A DNA stretch of 64,000 bases from an uncultured Candidatus Saccharibacteria bacterium (GTDB lineage: Bacteria > Patescibacteriota > Saccharimonadia > Saccharimonadales > Saccharimonadaceae): contig CAMVNH010000002.1 in the NCBI GenBank assembly GCA_947168825.1, forward strand, positions 1 to 64,000, given 5' to 3'. The notes beneath the pieces are model-generated. The model ran no database searches and was not told the origin of the DNA. It saw nothing but the letters and a program-made list of their open reading frames with translations. Both the position numbers and the translations under genes were made by a program. Every line of letters starts with the position of its first letter. Position 1 is the first letter of the stretch. Shown in pieces: positions 54,796 through 63,412 of this stretch.

Positions 54796-56547
54796 TTAGG
54801 ACCGAAGTTGCCAGCGCTGAGCAGGAGTATCATTGCTGCGATAAAGCTGGATGTTAGCTCCGTCTTTCGCGATACCGGCGCTGAGGTCAAGGACATATTT
54901 ATCGTTGCAGGCGGAAGCGATTTTATAGTAACCGTTCTCCTTAGTGACGTGCCATTTTTGGGCGCAAGTATTATTCTGTTCGTACTGCTGGATATTGGTG
55001 CCGTTGTCCATAACGCCACCAGAAACATCGAGGACCTTATCAGAGTTACGGTTCTTGATTGTGTACGTATTGTCACTGTTCTTCTCGAAAGTGAATTTTT
55101 GAGCATCAGTGTTATTACTCTGATAGAGCTGAATGTTCGTGCCGTTATCTGAAGCGCCGGCAGATACGTCGATAGTATGACCGGAATCAACGGCCGAGCG
55201 AAGCGTGTAGACTTGGCTGGTAGAAATTTGGTCATTCTTTTGATTTGCCTGGATACGTTTCTTGACGACGGTCGGGTCGACCAGTTTCCAGCTCTGGGCG
55301 TCAGTATTATTGATCTCGTAAAGATGAATATTGGTGCCGTTGGCAACATTGCCCGCGCTAAGGTCGATCACCTTGCGACCGAGACAAGAGGAAGCAATCT
55401 TGTAATATGACCCATCTTTGACAAGGTACCAGCGCTGAGCACAAGTATTATTCTGCTCGTACTGCTGAATATTCGTGCCGTTATGAGTGGTGCCGCCAGC
55501 AGCATCAAGAACCTTGTTAGAATTAACGTTCTTAATCGCATACGTATAATTAGATGAATCATACTCAAATTTAAACTGCTGGGCAGTACTAATGTTAGCT
55601 TCAAAGAGCTGAATGTTTGCGCCATTATTTTTACTGCCGCCAGAAACGTCTATAGCGTAATCGTCACTCATCTTCGACTGAATGTAGACAGTTTTATTAT
55701 TAAACGTTCCTTTATCAAGATCATTTTCTGTGAATGGCACAGAATACTGCGTACTACCGAACCAATCCGTAAAGTAAAGCCAGAAGTTACGATTACCATA
55801 AGAGCTACAGCCATCACCCATGCCATATCCAGACGAGAGCGAAGCGGAGTTCGGTTGATACGGAGTGTAGCGATACAGTGAGGCGGTAGCACGGTTTTCA
55901 ATATACACATTTGTCCCGCCACAGGCAGAGTTCGGATGATACTGAACATAGTTATTGCCGACCGTATAGTTAGACCAGCCACCGGTCAAGACGGTATGGA
56001 AAAGTCCAGCGGCTCTGCGCACCTGATTTTTAAACCCGTAATATTTCGAATCGCAGGCAGCGGTATCCGGACAGCCGTAGCCAGTAGCAGCACGGTACTG
56101 GCCACTGCGTGGGCGAGTGTCCGTGACTAAGCCTTGTTCCTTTTGAAGCAAAACAATGAGGACTTTCGGATTAATTTTATAATCTTGAGCCGCTTGCCAA
56201 ATGATTTGTGCGGCGGATTCACCATCAAAAGATTCGTCGGCCATACAGACAAAATGTCCATTCTCGACATGCCAGTTCATGGTGCCGCTCATATCAAGCG
56301 AGCTAGTGAGATTACCACTACTAATCCAAACATTGGTATTATTGCAAGAATTTTTGGACTTAAGAAAGCTCTGGATTTCGGAAATCGACATGGAGCCATA
56401 ATCACCCATGACAGCATCACTAATAATGTTCCCTGCTTTAAACTTCGAAACATTAGCGGCGGAAGTGCGAGCCTGATTTTTAAAAGCGAAGAAAGAAAGG
56501 CTGGCCACCATCGCGAAAGTAAAAACCACTAATAATTTCTTTTTCAT
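54796..56547 (-). CDS. Secreted protein with N-terminal lytic-enzyme-like domain and two ricin-B-type lectin modules
   Basis: Signal peptide; KINPKVLIVLLQKEQGLVTD; repeated VLDxSGGxxxNGTNIQQYEQNNTCAQ(R/K)W. Confidence 0.8.
   Translation of the reverse strand: MKKKLLVVFTFAMVASLSFFAFKNQARTSAANVSKFKAGNIISDAVMGDYGSMSISEIQSFLKSKNSCNNTNVWISSGNLTSSLDMSGTMNWHVENGHFVCMADESFDGESAAQIIWQAAQDYKINPKVLIVLLQKEQGLVTDTRPRSGQYRAATGYGCPDTAACDSKYYGFKNQVRRAAGLFHTVLTGGWSNYTVGNNYVQYHPNSACGGTNVYIENRATASLYRYTPYQPNSASLSSGYGMGDGCSSYGNRNFWLYFTDWFGSTQYSVPFTENDLDKGTFNNKTVYIQSKMSDDYAIDVSGGSKNNGANIQLFEANISTAQQFKFEYDSSNYTYAIKNVNSNKVLDAAGGTTHNGTNIQQYEQNNTCAQRWYLVKDGSYYKIASSCLGRKVIDLSAGNVANGTNIHLYEINNTDAQSWKLVDPTVVKKRIQANQKNDQISTSQVYTLRSAVDSGHTIDVSAGASDNGTNIQLYQSNNTDAQKFTFEKNSDNTYTIKNRNSDKVLDVSGGVMDNGTNIQQYEQNNTCAQKWHVTKENGYYKIASACNDKYVLDLSAGIAKDGANIQLYRSNDTPAQRWQLRS
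54799..55705 (-). repeat. Two tandem ricin-B lectin modules encoded at about 54799-55220 and 55280-55705
   Basis: Protein-level repeats: NGTNIQLYQSNNTDAQKF / NGANIQLFEANISTAQQF and NGTNIQQYEQNNTCAQ in both. Confidence 0.75.
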
Positions 56548-57107
56548 AGGCGAACCTCCCCGACAATCGTACCAGTCTTCCCTCCAGAAGATAGCGCAAT
56601 GCTAATAATCCAGGAATTACTCGTAGCTAAGCTGGCTAGCGGAACGTTAAATCCCTCACAAGAGGAAGTAACGGCGCCGCTCATGAAAATTACAGCTTCG
56701 GCAGTATAAACACCGCCATTATCCGCAGTCATATTAAGAGTACAAGTACCGGAATTAAGTGCCTGGTCAATGTTAACCCGTATCACCAAATCTGAGCCGT
56801 CGGGTTCGGCATGGATAAGCGAGCCAGTCAAAACATCCAGGTGGTTCGGGTTTTCACCCTCGTATTGAGGCACTTCGTTAAAATTATCCTCCTTATCGGT
56901 CGTCGACGTAGCCTCGTCCGTAGTCTCGTCAACCGCGGAATCCACCTCGACTACAGGCTCAGTCTCATCAGTCTCAGTAGTAGATCGATGATTCAAGAGA
57001 AAGAAAGTAACTCCACCAACAACAAGAGCCAAGACTACTAGCGCGATAATAATCCACACGCGATTAGTCCGGCGACGCCTAGGGGTTGAGAGCGAGTTCG
57101 TCGTCAT
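56544..57107 (-). CDS. Single-TM secreted protein, unknown
   Basis: RVWIIIALVVLALVVGGVTFFLL; start set at MTTNSL. Confidence 0.7.
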   Translation of the reverse strand: MTTNSLSTPRRRRTNRVWIIIALVVLALVVGGVTFFLLNHRSTTETDETEPVVEVDSAVDETTDEATSTTDKEDNFNEVPQYEGENPNHLDVLTGSLIHAEPDGSDLVIRVNIDQALNSGTCTLNMTADNGGVYTAEAVIFMSGAVTSSCEGFNVPLASLATSNSWIISIALSSGGKTGTIVGEVRL

Positions 57108-57126
57108 ACTATATATATTAACACCT

Positions 57127-58179
57127 TTATTTCTTCTTGTATAGACCGAGGTGTTTTTTGCCATCATAAATCATAGTCGGAATGCCCTTCGGCTTCACTT
57201 TTTCTTCGACGATTTTTGCAATCTCTTCGATAAGTTCCTCGATCTCTTTAGAATGGGCTTTTTCCTGAACCTTTTTAACCTTTTTGTCGTCCAAACCCCA
57301 TTCTTTCAGCCAATCCTGAATCAACTTCTCAGCCTCTTTCTCCTCGAGATCATTATTAAACACAGTCTGGAAATTGATACCATTCTTATCTTGCTCAGTG
57401 AAGAGGCGGTCGATAAGCTTCAGCTCGAGGCCGCTCACGCCGAGCTGATCGTCCTCCATGCGGTTCAAAGCATAGAAATAGTGAGTGAGAGTCTTAGAAT
57501 TCTTAAATTTATAGGAGCCGTCGTCAAGCTTAATCGGGTAGAGCATAAGTGAAACAGCATGGTTTTTCAGAAACTTCTCGTCTTCGATCTGATTCTTATA
57601 AGACCTCTGACAGACAGAACAGCCTGGGTCAATAATATCCAACGCCAACTCAGCATCCTTGTTGGACTTTTCGAGAAGCGGCTTAACATCGTCGACAAGA
57701 TAATCCTCGGCTTTCCAAGTCTTTAGGCGGTCAGGAATATTCTTCACAATCTCGCCCCATTCGGTAAACCAGTTCAAGTCAGCTTCGTCGATGGCACAAG
57801 ATTCGGCGCCGAGAGCACAGTTTGCAGGTTGAGAAACATTACAGGTCCCAAAAACCCAGAGGGCAAGGCCAGCTTTCACAGCTTCAATTAGGGACCAGGC
57901 GGTCAATACAACAATCGCGATACTGGCGATTTCAATCGTAATCGAAATCGGTTTGACGAGTTTTGGTTTTTTGATGACAACTTTTTTTAGCAAAATATTC
58001 TTTACATCGTCACTGAATTTTGTGTCGCATTTTCGAAAAGTGATGCGGCGAGAGAAACAGTGCCAAGATTTTTTCAGAACTTTGAGATACTTTTTGCCAA
58101 GATTGCGATTAAAAATACTGAGGAAGGCGATGACGACGCCGATGAGAATCAAAATGATAAAAGCTGCAATACAAACCAT
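57127..58179 (-). CDS. Membrane-anchored DsbA/thioredoxin-like thiol oxidoreductase candidate
   Basis: LDIIDPGCSVCQRSYKNQ (CxxC) and KPKGIPTMIYDGKKHLGLY (cis-Pro-like); N-terminal and internal TMs. Confidence 0.65.
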   Translation of the reverse strand: MVCIAAFIILILIGVVIAFLSIFNRNLGKKYLKVLKKSWHCFSRRITFRKCDTKFSDDVKNILLKKVVIKKPKLVKPISITIEIASIAIVVLTAWSLIEAVKAGLALWVFGTCNVSQPANCALGAESCAIDEADLNWFTEWGEIVKNIPDRLKTWKAEDYLVDDVKPLLEKSNKDAELALDIIDPGCSVCQRSYKNQIEDEKFLKNHAVSLMLYPIKLDDGSYKFKNSKTLTHYFYALNRMEDDQLGVSGLELKLIDRLFTEQDKNGINFQTVFNNDLEEKEAEKLIQDWLKEWGLDDKKVKKVQEKAHSKEIEELIEEIAKIVEEKVKPKGIPTMIYDGKKHLGLYKKK

Positions 58180-58309
58180 ATGTATATTATACCGCGGCTG
58201 AAATGGAGTGTAAAGTTGCCAGAAACCGGGCATATTCCCGACAGAAATAATTCTTAAGGGTTTATGATAACACTATCGAAAAAATTGTGCAAGGGTTATA
58301 ATAATGAAT

Positions 58310-59470
58310 ATGAAAGATTTTGATTATTTGGGCGAAAATGAAGTTTATCTCGACAGTGCTTGCCAGTCCCTTCGACCGAAGCCGGTGATGGAGGCGCTTA
58401 GTAAGTATTATACTGATCATAATTCCTGCGGGGAGCGGGTGAAATATACTTGGGGTGTGGAGACGGATCGGAAGGTAGAGGCGACGCGAGAAAAGGTTCT
58501 GAAGTATTTGAAGCTGAAGAAGCGGGATTATTTTGTGTCGTTTACGCTGAATACTACGTATGGGATTAATTTGATTTTGTCGCAGCTTGATGTTTCTGGG
58601 CTTGGTATAACTAAAGTTGTGACGAGTGAGATTGAGCATAATTCCCCGTTTCTTGCGACGATGAGCTTTGCTTCTAGACATGGTTTGCCGCGTGAGGTTT
58701 TGCCGCGAGGCGAAGATGGGTCGATGCCGCTTGATTATGATTATAGTGGTGCGGTCGTAGTGGTGAACTGTGTTTGTAATTTTGATGGGCGGAGGCTCGT
58801 GAATATTCGCGAGTTGACCCGGAAAGTCCATAAGGACGGGGGGATTTTGATTATCGATGCGGCGCAAGGCATGGCACACGATTCAGATCTGCTGGAGAAG
58901 ACAGAGGTGGATGCGATTTGTTTTTCGGCACACAAGATGTATGCGCCGTCGCTTGGTGGAATTATTATGCGGCGGAAGTTGCTGCCGTTTATTAAGACTT
59001 CGTTTGTGGGGGGTGGAATGGTGGACGATGTAGAGAAGGACGAGTATTTGCTGTCGGCTACGGATCCGGATCATGCGTATACGAAGTTTGAGGCAGGGCT
59101 GCAAGCTTGGGGCGAGATTATTGCGCTTGGCGAGGCGATAGATTGGCTTTTGGCTCGCTCGAAAGAGGATAAGAGGATACTGCACGAGAACGCAGAAAGA
59201 CTGTTTGAGGCTTTAAAGTCACATGAGAAGGTACATCTTTTGAGTACCGAGCCGGCTACAACGATGTCGTTTTATGTTGAGGGGATTGATAGTCATTTGC
59301 TTGGGGCGGCACTTGGGGATCAAGGGATTATGGCGCGGACCGGCTATTTCTGCGTGCATTATTATCTAGATCATGTAAAACATTATCCGCCGCTAGTACG
59401 ATTTTCGCTGGGCTATCATACGAGGCCTTCCGACATCGACAAGGTGATTGCGGCGCTTTCGAAAATCTAA
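58310..59470 (+). CDS. Class V aminotransferase, SufS/cysteine-desulfurase-like
   Basis: VYLDSACQSLRPKPVMEAL, IDAAQGMAHDSD, ICFSAHKMYAPSLGGIIM, RTGYFCVHYYL; starts 7 nt after TATAAT. Confidence 0.85.
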   Translation: MKDFDYLGENEVYLDSACQSLRPKPVMEALSKYYTDHNSCGERVKYTWGVETDRKVEATREKVLKYLKLKKRDYFVSFTLNTTYGINLILSQLDVSGLGITKVVTSEIEHNSPFLATMSFASRHGLPREVLPRGEDGSMPLDYDYSGAVVVVNCVCNFDGRRLVNIRELTRKVHKDGGILIIDAAQGMAHDSDLLEKTEVDAICFSAHKMYAPSLGGIIMRRKLLPFIKTSFVGGGMVDDVEKDEYLLSATDPDHAYTKFEAGLQAWGEIIALGEAIDWLLARSKEDKRILHENAERLFEALKSHEKVHLLSTEPATTMSFYVEGIDSHLLGAALGDQGIMARTGYFCVHYYLDHVKHYPPLVRFSLGYHTRPSDIDKVIAALSKI

Positions 59471-60438
59471 AGGTTGCGAGAAGATTTTTTATCAATAATA
59501 TATAGTGGGCGGCCCTGGGTTTCGGCGTGGATATGTGAAATATAGAGGGCAGTAATAGCCTGAGCAACGAGAATGATACCGACGAGGAAGGTGATGAAAA
59601 TAGTCATTTGGACTGCGCCGTCCCAATAAAGCTGGAGCGGGTCGCCGAGGATGTACTGGTTGATAATACAGAACATGCCGAGCAGGAAGGAGCCGAGCAT
59701 AATGAAGGCTCCGAGGTGACCGAGAATCATGAGTGGGGTTGTAGACATCGAAACGAAGCTGTCTAGGGCAAGGTGGAAAAGTTTGGAAAAGTTATAGGAC
59801 GTTTTGCCAGCCATGCGAGAGCCGTAGATGTAATAGATATTGGTTTGTTTGAAGCCGAGCCAATCGATGAGACCACGAGTGATGCGATTATGCTCAGTTA
59901 GTTTGTTATACTCATCAATAACGACGCGATCGATTAAGCGGTAGTCGGTGCTGCCGGGAACTGTGTATTCATTCCCCATCTTGCGCAGGAGTTTGTAGAA
60001 AAATTTGCTGCCGATTTTGGCGATAAAGCCGTGTTTTGTATAATGATCGCGAACGCCAGTGACAACCTCGGCGCCTTCATTCCATTTTTTAATAAACTCT
60101 GGAATTAAATTCGGCGGCTGCTGACCATCAGCATCAATAGAGATGACAGCGTCGCCTTTTGCGAAGCGGTAACCGGCGGCGAGAGCAATTTCTTTACCGA
60201 AGTTGCGAGAAAAAGAGATAACCTTAATATTTTTATCTTTTGCTGCATAATCTTGGACGATTTTTAGAGTGCTGTCGGTGGAACCGTCGTTGACGAAGAT
60301 GTATTCCGTGCGGTAATCTTTGAGTTTTTTTGTGACTGGAAAAAATTTGTGTTCCAAAAAATCGGAAAGACCTTCTTGCTCATTGTGTACTGGGATGACG
60401 AATGATATTAGGCGTTTTTTTGTAAAGATTGACATCAA
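59467..60438 (-). CDS. Glycosyltransferase family 2 with two C-terminal TMs (GtrB/DPM1-like)
   Basis: SFVIPVHNEQEGLSDFLEHKF, EYIFVNDGSTDSTLKIV, VISIDADGQQPPNLIPEFIKKW. Confidence 0.93.
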   Translation of the reverse strand: MMSIFTKKRLISFVIPVHNEQEGLSDFLEHKFFPVTKKLKDYRTEYIFVNDGSTDSTLKIVQDYAAKDKNIKVISFSRNFGKEIALAAGYRFAKGDAVISIDADGQQPPNLIPEFIKKWNEGAEVVTGVRDHYTKHGFIAKIGSKFFYKLLRKMGNEYTVPGSTDYRLIDRVVIDEYNKLTEHNRITRGLIDWLGFKQTNIYYIYGSRMAGKTSYNFSKLFHLALDSFVSMSTTPLMILGHLGAFIMLGSFLLGMFCIINQYILGDPLQLYWDGAVQMTIFITFLVGIILVAQAITALYISHIHAETQGRPLYIIDKKSSRNL

Positions 60439-60773
60439 TCTTCCTCGTTTATATCTATTCCTAATATTATAGCAGCTTTTCTCAAAATTTCAAGGTCTTC
60501 TTCGTTGGTGAGCTGGGCAATTTTTGAGCGAAATAGGCTGGTGGTCTCTGGGAAAGTAATGTCGATAACTTCGAGAGAATGGGCGCTGTTTGGCACTTTA
60601 CGGAGTGCGCCGATCGCAATTAGGTTATTAATATGTTCGGCAACAGCAGAGACGGACGAGAGACCAAGCCCGGAACCAATATCGCGATAGGAAGGGGCGT
60701 AGCCGTTTTCCGCGGTGAAGTCCTTAATAAAGTTGTAGACGAGGGCTTGTTTTTTCGTTAAACTAATGCTCAT
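60435..60773 (-). CDS. LexA-like winged-helix DNA-binding protein lacking the S24 peptidase domain
   Basis: LTKKQALVYNFIKDFTAENGYAPSYRDIGSGLGLSSVSAVAEHINNLIAIGALRKVPNSAHSLEV; total only 112 aa. Confidence 0.85.
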   Translation of the reverse strand: MSISLTKKQALVYNFIKDFTAENGYAPSYRDIGSGLGLSSVSAVAEHINNLIAIGALRKVPNSAHSLEVIDITFPETTSLFRSKIAQLTNEEDLEILRKAAIILGIDINEED

Positions 60774-60791
60774 ATGTTACAATTATAGCAT

Positions 60792-62375
60792 ATGGTTAAT
60801 AAATATCGTTCGATTGATGGAATTAGTGCGCCGAGGCCGCGAAGAATACAGTCGCAGGCGGTTCAGGTAAGAGTGCAGAAGCGTGCCGAACAAATCACTC
60901 GTAACGGTGGTGGGCTGGTTCCTAGTGCAGCGCCAAAACCAACGAAAAAGGCTACCGATACGACAGATTTTTTGGCGCCGGTTAAGACTTTGGATTTTGA
61001 TGTTGAAGAAGATGAACTACTAAACAAGCAGGCTGCAAAAAAGGAATTTAAAAAAGAGAAGAAAAAGACCAAAAAGAAGAAATCTAAAGCAAAAAAGTTC
61101 GTGGTATCTGCTGTAGTACTGTTGCTGCTGGGTGGATGTGTGACCGTTTACCTTTGGGCTAATGGGCTGATTGGCAGAATCACGGACGGCAATGCGAATA
61201 TCTTTAGTTTAATTACAGCGAAAGATGTGGAATTAAAGACTGGTGAGAATGGTCGGACGAATGTCCTGGTTTTTGGTACCTCTGGTTATAATATGGAGGG
61301 AGATGAAGGTAACGGAACCCATGACGGAGCACAGCTGACGGATTCGATTATGGTTTTGTCCTTTGACCAAAAGACCGAAGATTTGGCAATGCTAAATTTG
61401 CCACGTGACCTTTATGTAGGGACTTGTACTTCGACCGGAAAAATAAACGAGGTTTATTGGTGCGCTAATCCGCGAGGAAATGATGAAGAAGCGGGTGCAA
61501 AGGCTCTAGAAAAAGTGGTTGGGAATATACTTGGGATTGACTTCCAGTATTACGTACATCTGAACTGGGGGTCGTTGGTGACTGCTGTGGATGCAGTGGG
61601 TGGAATTACTGTGACGCTAGATGAGGATGTAAATGACTCATGGACTGGGGCATACGTAAAAGCCGGTGAACCGACCACCCTGAATGGTGGGCAAGCGTTA
61701 GCGTTGGCACGTGCAAGACACGGTACTACTGGTGGTGACTTTACTAGAGGCGCGAGCCAGCAGAAGATTTTAATAGCGCTACAAGAAAAGGTTGTATCTC
61801 AGGGTTTGGGTTTGACTGATGCACTGAATTTATTAAACGATTTGGGCGATAATCTCAGGATGGACTTTAATTCTGACGAGATTAAAACTCTTGTGAATCT
61901 GAGTAAGAAGTTGTCACTAGAAGGTATTCGCCAAGTACCGCTAACTAATGTTGATGGAAAATACTACGTAACGACAGCTATGATTAATGGGCTTTCTTAC
62001 GTAGTACCGGCTGCCGGACAAAAGAATTACACCGAGATTCAGAAATATGTAGCAAAGATGTTCTCTTCTGACCCGGCAACGAGAGAGGACGCAAAGATTA
62101 TGGTCCTGAACGGCACTGGTATGAGCGGCGTAGCTGCGAAAGAACAGAAGACACTAGACGGATTAGGATTTAATGTTGTCCAAGTTGGTGATGCTCCTGA
62201 GGGAGTTTATACGGATAAGTACTACCTCTATGATATGACTAATACTTATGCTGGAACACGTTCTTCATTAGAAAACCGATACCAAACAACAGCGATAGCG
62301 GCGGAAAACCTGCCGGAAGGTATTGCTGGAAGCGGATACGATTTTATCGTTATTATTGGTCAAGTAGAAGAGTAG
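60792..62375 (+). CDS. LytR-CpsA-Psr (LCP) family protein with LytR_C-like C-terminus
   Basis: DSIMVLSFDQKTEDLAMLNLPRDLYVG, YYVHLNWGSLVTAVDAVGGITV, LNGGQALALARARHGTTGGDFTRGASQQKIL. Confidence 0.93.
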   Translation: MVNKYRSIDGISAPRPRRIQSQAVQVRVQKRAEQITRNGGGLVPSAAPKPTKKATDTTDFLAPVKTLDFDVEEDELLNKQAAKKEFKKEKKKTKKKKSKAKKFVVSAVVLLLLGGCVTVYLWANGLIGRITDGNANIFSLITAKDVELKTGENGRTNVLVFGTSGYNMEGDEGNGTHDGAQLTDSIMVLSFDQKTEDLAMLNLPRDLYVGTCTSTGKINEVYWCANPRGNDEEAGAKALEKVVGNILGIDFQYYVHLNWGSLVTAVDAVGGITVTLDEDVNDSWTGAYVKAGEPTTLNGGQALALARARHGTTGGDFTRGASQQKILIALQEKVVSQGLGLTDALNLLNDLGDNLRMDFNSDEIKTLVNLSKKLSLEGIRQVPLTNVDGKYYVTTAMINGLSYVVPAAGQKNYTEIQKYVAKMFSSDPATREDAKIMVLNGTGMSGVAAKEQKTLDGLGFNVVQVGDAPEGVYTDKYYLYDMTNTYAGTRSSLENRYQTTAIAAENLPEGIAGSGYDFIVIIGQVEE

Positions 62376-62952
62376 GAGTAGGCTCGGTTACTAGCTTCCA
62401 ACTGTCGCCTGATTTTTCGAGGACAGCTGTGTAGTGAACTAGATCATAAGCTTCTTCTGAGCCGGTCGTAAGATATATTAGATAACTATCATTGTCGGAT
62501 TTTGCAGATGTGATTTCGTACGAAATGGCGGCGTCTTTGTAACCATTTTGGAAGAATTCGAGTGGATCCTTAGCAAATTTTTCCATGAAGCATCCTTTGA
62601 ATGGGTTTTCTGGGGTTCGAATCTCAATATTGTAGCTTGAGAGTGGTTTATACGTGAGGCTGCCAAGCTTTTTGAGTGCAACTTCCAAATAGGTGTCAGT
62701 GGTATCAATATAGATTTTTAAGTCGTTATTTTTGATAGTGTAGCCTATTGTGTAGAGAGAATTTTTGATAGGTAGCTGGTCAATAATCGGCCACTTTTCA
62801 CGTTCGGAAAGACCCAGCTCTGTTGAGACTTCTCCTGGAGTTTTCTCTAGATTCTGATTATTCTGGATAATTTGAAAAACGATTAGGGCGATTAATGCAC
62901 TAAAAACGCAGATTGCTGCAATAATTAGTGGACGATTACTGGTTTTTTCCAT
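62353..62952 (-). CDS. Single-TM extracytoplasmic protein, unknown
   Basis: RPLIIAAICVFSALIALIVFQII. Confidence 0.7.
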   Translation of the reverse strand: MEKTSNRPLIIAAICVFSALIALIVFQIIQNNQNLEKTPGEVSTELGLSEREKWPIIDQLPIKNSLYTIGYTIKNNDLKIYIDTTDTYLEVALKKLGSLTYKPLSSYNIEIRTPENPFKGCFMEKFAKDPLEFFQNGYKDAAISYEITSAKSDNDSYLIYLTTGSEEAYDLVHYTAVLEKSGDSWKLVTEPTPTLLLDQ

Positions 62953-63410
62953 TAGGCGATTTTTGAAATGATGAGCTTTCGCTCTTTACCTTCACCTTCA
63001 GAATGCGTAGTGATATCAGAATAGTCTTCGGCAAGCTTATGAACAACACGACGGTCTGCAGGGTTGAGGTCGATTGTCATAGGTTCACCCGTTTCGCGAA
63101 CTTTTTTAATCCAGCCTTCGGCTTTTTCGGCGATACGATCAGCGCGACTGCGTTTGTAATCGGCAATATCAACGTTGACACGAGTAATCTCAGCTTCGCG
63201 TGCTGCAAGTGTCATACTGACAATAGTTTGCAATGCACGAAGATTATCGGCATTTCGGCCTATTAATAGTGAGTTCATACTAGTTGACGGAACGGATAAC
63301 TGAATGACCTCATCCTCAATAGTTGAATCAACAGCGACATTAATACCGAAGAAACTGAGTAGATCCTCTAGGTATTTAGTAGCAAAACGGATTGCTTCTT
63401 CTCTATTCAT
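62952..63410 (-). CDS. jag: Jag/SpoIIIJ-associated KH-R3H RNA-binding protein
   Basis: LLIGRNADNLRALQTIVSMTL, VNVDIADYKRSRADRIAEKAE, LNPADRRVVHKLAEDYSDITTHSEGEGKERKLIIS. Confidence 0.92.
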   Translation of the reverse strand: MNREEAIRFATKYLEDLLSFFGINVAVDSTIEDEVIQLSVPSTSMNSLLIGRNADNLRALQTIVSMTLAAREAEITRVNVDIADYKRSRADRIAEKAEGWIKKVRETGEPMTIDLNPADRRVVHKLAEDYSDITTHSEGEGKERKLIISKIA

Positions 63411-63412
63411 GG

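Noticed and set aside
54799-55705. Possible mobile or assembly duplication
   Set aside because: The similarity is explained by two ricin-B modules within one continuous ORF and has diverged at DNA level.
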